A stretch of 64,000 nucleotides of DNA from Schistosoma mansoni (lineage: Eukaryota > Platyhelminthes > Trematoda > Strigeidida > Schistosomatidae): the NCBI RefSeq assembly GCF_000237925.1, contig NC_031502.1, positions 36,953,612-37,017,611 on the forward strand, given 5' to 3'. Within the stretch, counting starts at the first letter, position 1; the number at the start of each line of letters is the position of its first letter. Of the stretch, positions 60,613 to 64,000 are shown piece by piece. A program made the position numbers and the translations under genes. The notes beneath the pieces were generated by a model. The model was not told the origin of the DNA and ran no database searches. It saw nothing but the letters and a program-made list of their open reading frames with translations.

Positions 60613-61335
60613 GATAGGTACGAAGGACAGAGAAGGACCACTACACAATGGTACAGTCCATGGCATGCGATTAAATGATGCGCGTTGGTTGTCCATGGTC
60701 TTGATAATGATCGATGAGCTGTTCGGTATTCAGAGATCCGACTGCTGGATGGTTTGTCTAAACCCCAATGATATTTCCCTGGCTTTACATAGTGGTTTGG
60801 TGCTTATGTTTGTCAAGCCGCCTTTAGTTAGTTATTTTCATGGAGCTTAAAAACATCAGCACTGATTTTGAATGCTCACATCAGTATTTAATCAAGTAGT
60901 TTACATGAAAATGACCCTGAGAATGGTCTATGTCCATGTTTGAGGGCCTACTCGTGTTGGATGTTAATGTTATGACCTCCGACCTTACGTCTTAATTTCA
61001 TCTCGCTGTTAATATCTGAATGTCGTATCCAGATGCTATAGTTACTTTGATGACTGTATAGGTGAAATATAACGTTATGACATCAATGTGTCAGTGAGAA
61101 TAGGTGCAAGAAGAGAATGAAATAACCACCACTTGCGCCGGTACATGTAGTGCAATTAATTGATGCGTGATGGTTGTTTTTGACGTGGATAAATAGTTCT
61201 ATATTTAGTTATCTAGATAACGTTAGACTTTGAGTACTACAATCAACTCAAGTTCAGAGTCAAAATGGCTGGTTTGTTTATGTTTTTCAGTTCACTGTAT
61301 CAAACACTGTGTGCTTTTTCAAAAATTATTTTGAG
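60613..61335. other. Region upstream of PLOD, no element recognised
   Basis: Short frames only. It would contain the PLOD promoter and 5' untranslated region, but no clear TATA box or initiator can be fixed. Confidence 0.4.
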
Positions 61336-61708
61336 ATGTCGTTCGCTAGCAGCTTTGTCATTGTTTTATGGATACTTGCTTTTTACGCTAAATTTTGCCT
61401 TTGCAATGGTATTTAAATAGAATATTTGACATTACTTCATACAGATGTCTTGGTTCTAACCGTGGCAACGGAGAAAAACGATGCTCTACAGAGATTCCTG
61501 AGGTCATGTAACTTGAATGGATTTAAAGTGAAGGTAGGTAATTTTAAGAGGCGACATGCTTGTACTCAAAGGTGCTTGGAGAAGGCAGTCATTGGAAAGG
61601 TGGGCATGTTGCGAAGTCAACTGGTGGTGGACAGAAAGTCAATTTGTTGAAAGAAGAACTAGCTAAAGGTGATTACAAACCAGACCAACTTATTCTGTTT
61701 GTTGACAG
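61336..61708 (+). CDS. PLOD: Procollagen-lysine 2-oxoglutarate 5-dioxygenase (PLOD), first three exons
   Basis: PLOD enzymes hydroxylate collagen lysines in the endoplasmic reticulum and carry an N-terminal glycosyltransferase domain. Exons: 61336-61408, 61445-61533, 61572-61708, split by introns of 36 and 38 bases, phases 1, 0, then 2. Residues 1-24 form a signal peptide (MSFASSFVIVLWILAFYAKF, then CLCN). Next comes the start of the glycosyltransferase domain: DVLVLTVATEKNDALQRFL, FKVKVLGEGSHWKGG, STGGGQKVNLLKEEL and LILFVDR. This tracks human PLOD1 (LVITVATKESDGFHRF, GGGQKVRLMKE). The ATG at 61336 is chosen because only its frame joins exon 2 correctly; another ATG at 61265 is in a frame that would not. 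The remaining exons, including the dioxygenase domain, are not in the window. Confidence 0.88.
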
Positions 61709-61984
61709 GTTAGTGCAACAAAACGTTTTCGTTCATTGGATAGTCATGATTCATGCTTTTATCCGAAATAATAAGGAGTGAATGACAAAGCTAGACGCTG
61801 CTAATCACAATGACAGTTTGGTTTTAATATTGCTTTGCTAATCACTAGCTGTAGTCCAGAAATATTGACAACAAGAATTTCTTAATTAATCCTGATATGT
61901 ATGCTGAAACATAAGACGCTTTCTGTGAATCCCAATTTACTTCGTCCTGAGATCTTTTTACTACCTATTGTTCTGTACCTCTAT

Positions 61985-62400
61985 ACGGATAGTGCAACGT
62001 CATCTACTATGTTAAACCCACATAGTTTATTCTAGCTTCCGGAAAAGCTGATCCATTCATTGTTTTTAAACCACGCCTTGATCTTGCCACTTATGGGCTT
62101 ATTTATCCTGGCTGCTTGTATATGAGCGTAGATATGTGCACTTCTTGCCCTACTCATCACATGTCCGTAGTTTATTTTTATCTGGCTATAAATATTGATT
62201 AACGCTTGATTAAATCGAGTTGGCTTACGTGTCTTCTCCACCGCGCGTCATTTTGCTTCGCCCTTTTCTCTTTGCTTCTCCGATTGTTTTTTCAATCAAC
62301 GATGTGTTCGAAATCCATTATAACATTTGACTCATTTAATCTAGTTGTACACTAACGCGAGTTAAGTCGATGATTGTATACGAGGATTGACCACATGTAT
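61985..62400 (+). repeat. LTR-like fossil, family C copy 3
   Basis: Lies in the third PLOD intron, in sense orientation. GTGCAACGTCATCTACTAT corresponds to the start of copy 2. A TATAAATATTGATTAACGC box and ATTAAATCGAGTTGG follow, then a run rich in CTTCGC and TTCTC. No coding part. Confidence 0.45.
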
Positions 62401-63060
62401 ATTTCAATAACATTCATACGATATAACTGGAGTCAGATATCGGGTTCCATTCAACTGACTGTTTAACAATAATTGGCAGTTTTGTGATTTGATCTGATTA
62501 GTATTGATGTTTACAAAACCAGATTGTTGATCTGGATGTTTGGGGTTCGGTGAATGTTTCATTCGGCTCATTACTGCAGTAGAGAACTTAAGGTGGAATC
62601 GAAAGTAGTGTGACTTTTCTGTGGTTTGCACGATTATTAAGATCTCCTTTATCCGGCACCTTGACAATTAATTCTTGTTTTCAGTTTCCTCCCAGACATT
62701 TTTGAGGAAAATGAAGTACGTCATTGCAGTTATCTTTATATCTACGCTGTATCGTACCATTATTTCATGCTTCCTTCTGTTGCCGCCTTGTGTAATGTTA
62801 TTTTCAGGTTTGTCACGTATTTCCTCATGTCAACTACTATATTCCTCTTCACTCAATTATTTTCTTCTGTTGGTCTCATTTGTGCATCGACTTCCTATTA
62901 ACTTGCTCGACTATTTCTGACTGGTGTTTTCTTGTTTTAATATCTTGAATCTTGCTCAGACTGTTCACAGAGGTCCATTTTTTCTACTTATGCTACATAT
63001 GGCAGAGCGCCTTCTGACAAATTGAACTTGTTACTTCTTTAATCTGTTTTCAGATGCTCT
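62401..63060. other. PLOD intron sequence, nothing recognised
   Basis: No repeat match and no exon that continues PLOD in phase 2 was found. The open frame after TTTTCAG at 62686 fits the phase but has no PLOD similarity. Confidence 0.4.
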
Positions 63061-63385
63061 GTATATTGAATTCCTCTTCTTATGCTTGATCTTTTAAGAC
63101 TTGGAACTTGTTGCCACGAGCTATGCTAAGCTCACTGAGCCTGATGACATCTTGAAGGAGGACTGTAATAAACTTTCGTAGTCTGTCTTGACCCGTTTTT
63201 TAATACTTCCTTAGCCTCGATTTCAGCTTGGGTACCATTAGGTCACGAACCGAAGCTACATCTGCTCCCCTAATGGATTTCACATCTTTCATGAACCTTC
63301 TGGATTTCATATTGATGTGGATGCGGTCGATCTGGTTTTCAGTAGGATGGTTTTGTGAAATCCATATAGCTTTGTGTTATATCCT
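63061..63385 (-). mobile_element. Antisense RTE endonuclease fragment
   Basis: On the minus strand it reads AIWISQNHPTENQID, then FMKDVKSIRGADVASV and LMVPKLKSRLRK. This is the RTE endonuclease C-terminal part, the same segment as at 49620-49850. Frameshifted and about 30% different from that copy, so an independent old insertion. Confidence 0.7.
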
Positions 63386-64000
63386 AATGAAGATTAAAGT
63401 ACGGGTAACTTCTGTGATCTATTAGTGAACTAATATTCTATAAATATTCTTATTGTATAACTATTCAGTAATTAAACTGCGTGTATCTATATTCACATTA
63501 TTTTAAGGTTCATTTTGACTTATAGATTATTATTATTATTATACGATTCACTGTTCTTAATTTATGCCCAGTTTATTGATTACAGTCTCCCACGTTCACA
63601 GCCACTTTTTAACTTTATTGTGCATAGATGTCGTTCCATATTTTATGGTGCGTTGCGGTCTGTTTGGTTGATATACAAACCCAGTATGTCTGAAATAAAT
63701 GATTCGCATAACAGAAGCGGTTATTGGTGTTCTGGAATCAACTGGAAGGGCTAGGCGGATAGAGGACCAATAAGGACACTAGGCTGCTCATACCGGTCGA
63801 GCGTCGTTGGTTTGGCACAGTGTTAAGTTTGGATAAGTCTTATTTCGATTGGTAGTGAATCACGCAATAAAAAGCCGGGCATAAACTCACAACACTTTGT
63901 GCGTGGGTTTGCAAGGGAACATTCCGCTGGCTATGAGATTCTTTTGATTTTGAAAGCACACAGATCAGTCAAACCATGCAATGCTCTCTCTTTTCTCCAG
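63386..64000. other. PLOD intron sequence to window end
   Basis: AT-rich, with a short ATT repeat near 63527-63541. No gene or repeat recognised. Confidence 0.4.

Noticed and set aside
61265-61408. Longer open frame from ATG 61265 as the PLOD start
   Set aside because: It reads a different frame that hits a stop right after joining exon 2; only the frame from 61336 continues into PLOD.
1-64000. CRISPR arrays, bacterial operons, rRNA or canonical tRNA genes
   Set aside because: None seen; the tRNA-like boxes all belong to SINEs, and the genes are spliced eukaryotic genes.

Overview
The window reads as genomic DNA of a blood fluke of the genus Schistosoma (species not fixed). The evidence is AT-rich DNA, multi-exon animal genes with introns of 32-50 bases near their 5' ends, tRNA-derived repeats carrying hammerhead ribozymes of the schistosome Sm-alpha type, RTE-like and CR1-like LINEs, and a Ty3/gypsy fossil. 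A 200-base run of N at 5805-6004 is a scaffold gap. There are no operons, and the five host genes show no sign of acting in one pathway.

Five host genes were rebuilt exon by exon from splice sites and reading phase. (1) 1056-8915, plus strand: the 3' end of a netrin gene, coding the C-terminal NTR/C345C domain; its large introns are full of hammerhead SINEs. (2) 17297-18560, plus: a complete three-exon gene for a 169-residue four-helix MARVEL-type membrane protein. (3) 23657-27966, minus: TMEM65, a mitochondrial inner-membrane protein, with five 5' exons and the last exon resolved and one or more exons between them not found. (4) 45020-54959, plus: a complete nine-exon PAF1 gene, 489 residues, a subunit of the RNA polymerase II PAF1 complex. 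(5) 61336-61708, plus: the first three exons of a procollagen lysyl hydroxylase (PLOD), with signal peptide and the start of the glycosyltransferase domain; the rest runs off the window.

The DNA between them is mostly transposon debris. 15430-16960 is a worn CR1/jockey-type LINE. 19629-21742 and 35718-38556 are two almost identical direct copies of a chimeric unit: about 0.7 kb of unknown sequence joined to a 5'-truncated RTE LINE. The second copy has taken a 727-base insertion and sits between two arms (34152-34860 and 38676-39384) that are perfect inverted repeats over 709 bases as far as I can read. 28130-30605 (minus) is a CR1-like LINE with one obvious frameshift, lying just upstream of TMEM65. 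40250-44570 (minus) is a broken Ty3/gypsy fossil just upstream of PAF1; a related LTR-like copy lies just past the PAF1 poly(A) signal. PAF1 introns hold an antisense RTE fragment and a sense LINE fragment with a clear target-site duplication. The last 9 kb hold an inverted pair of short AAT-tailed retroposons, LTR-like repeats and an antisense RTE scrap around the PLOD start.
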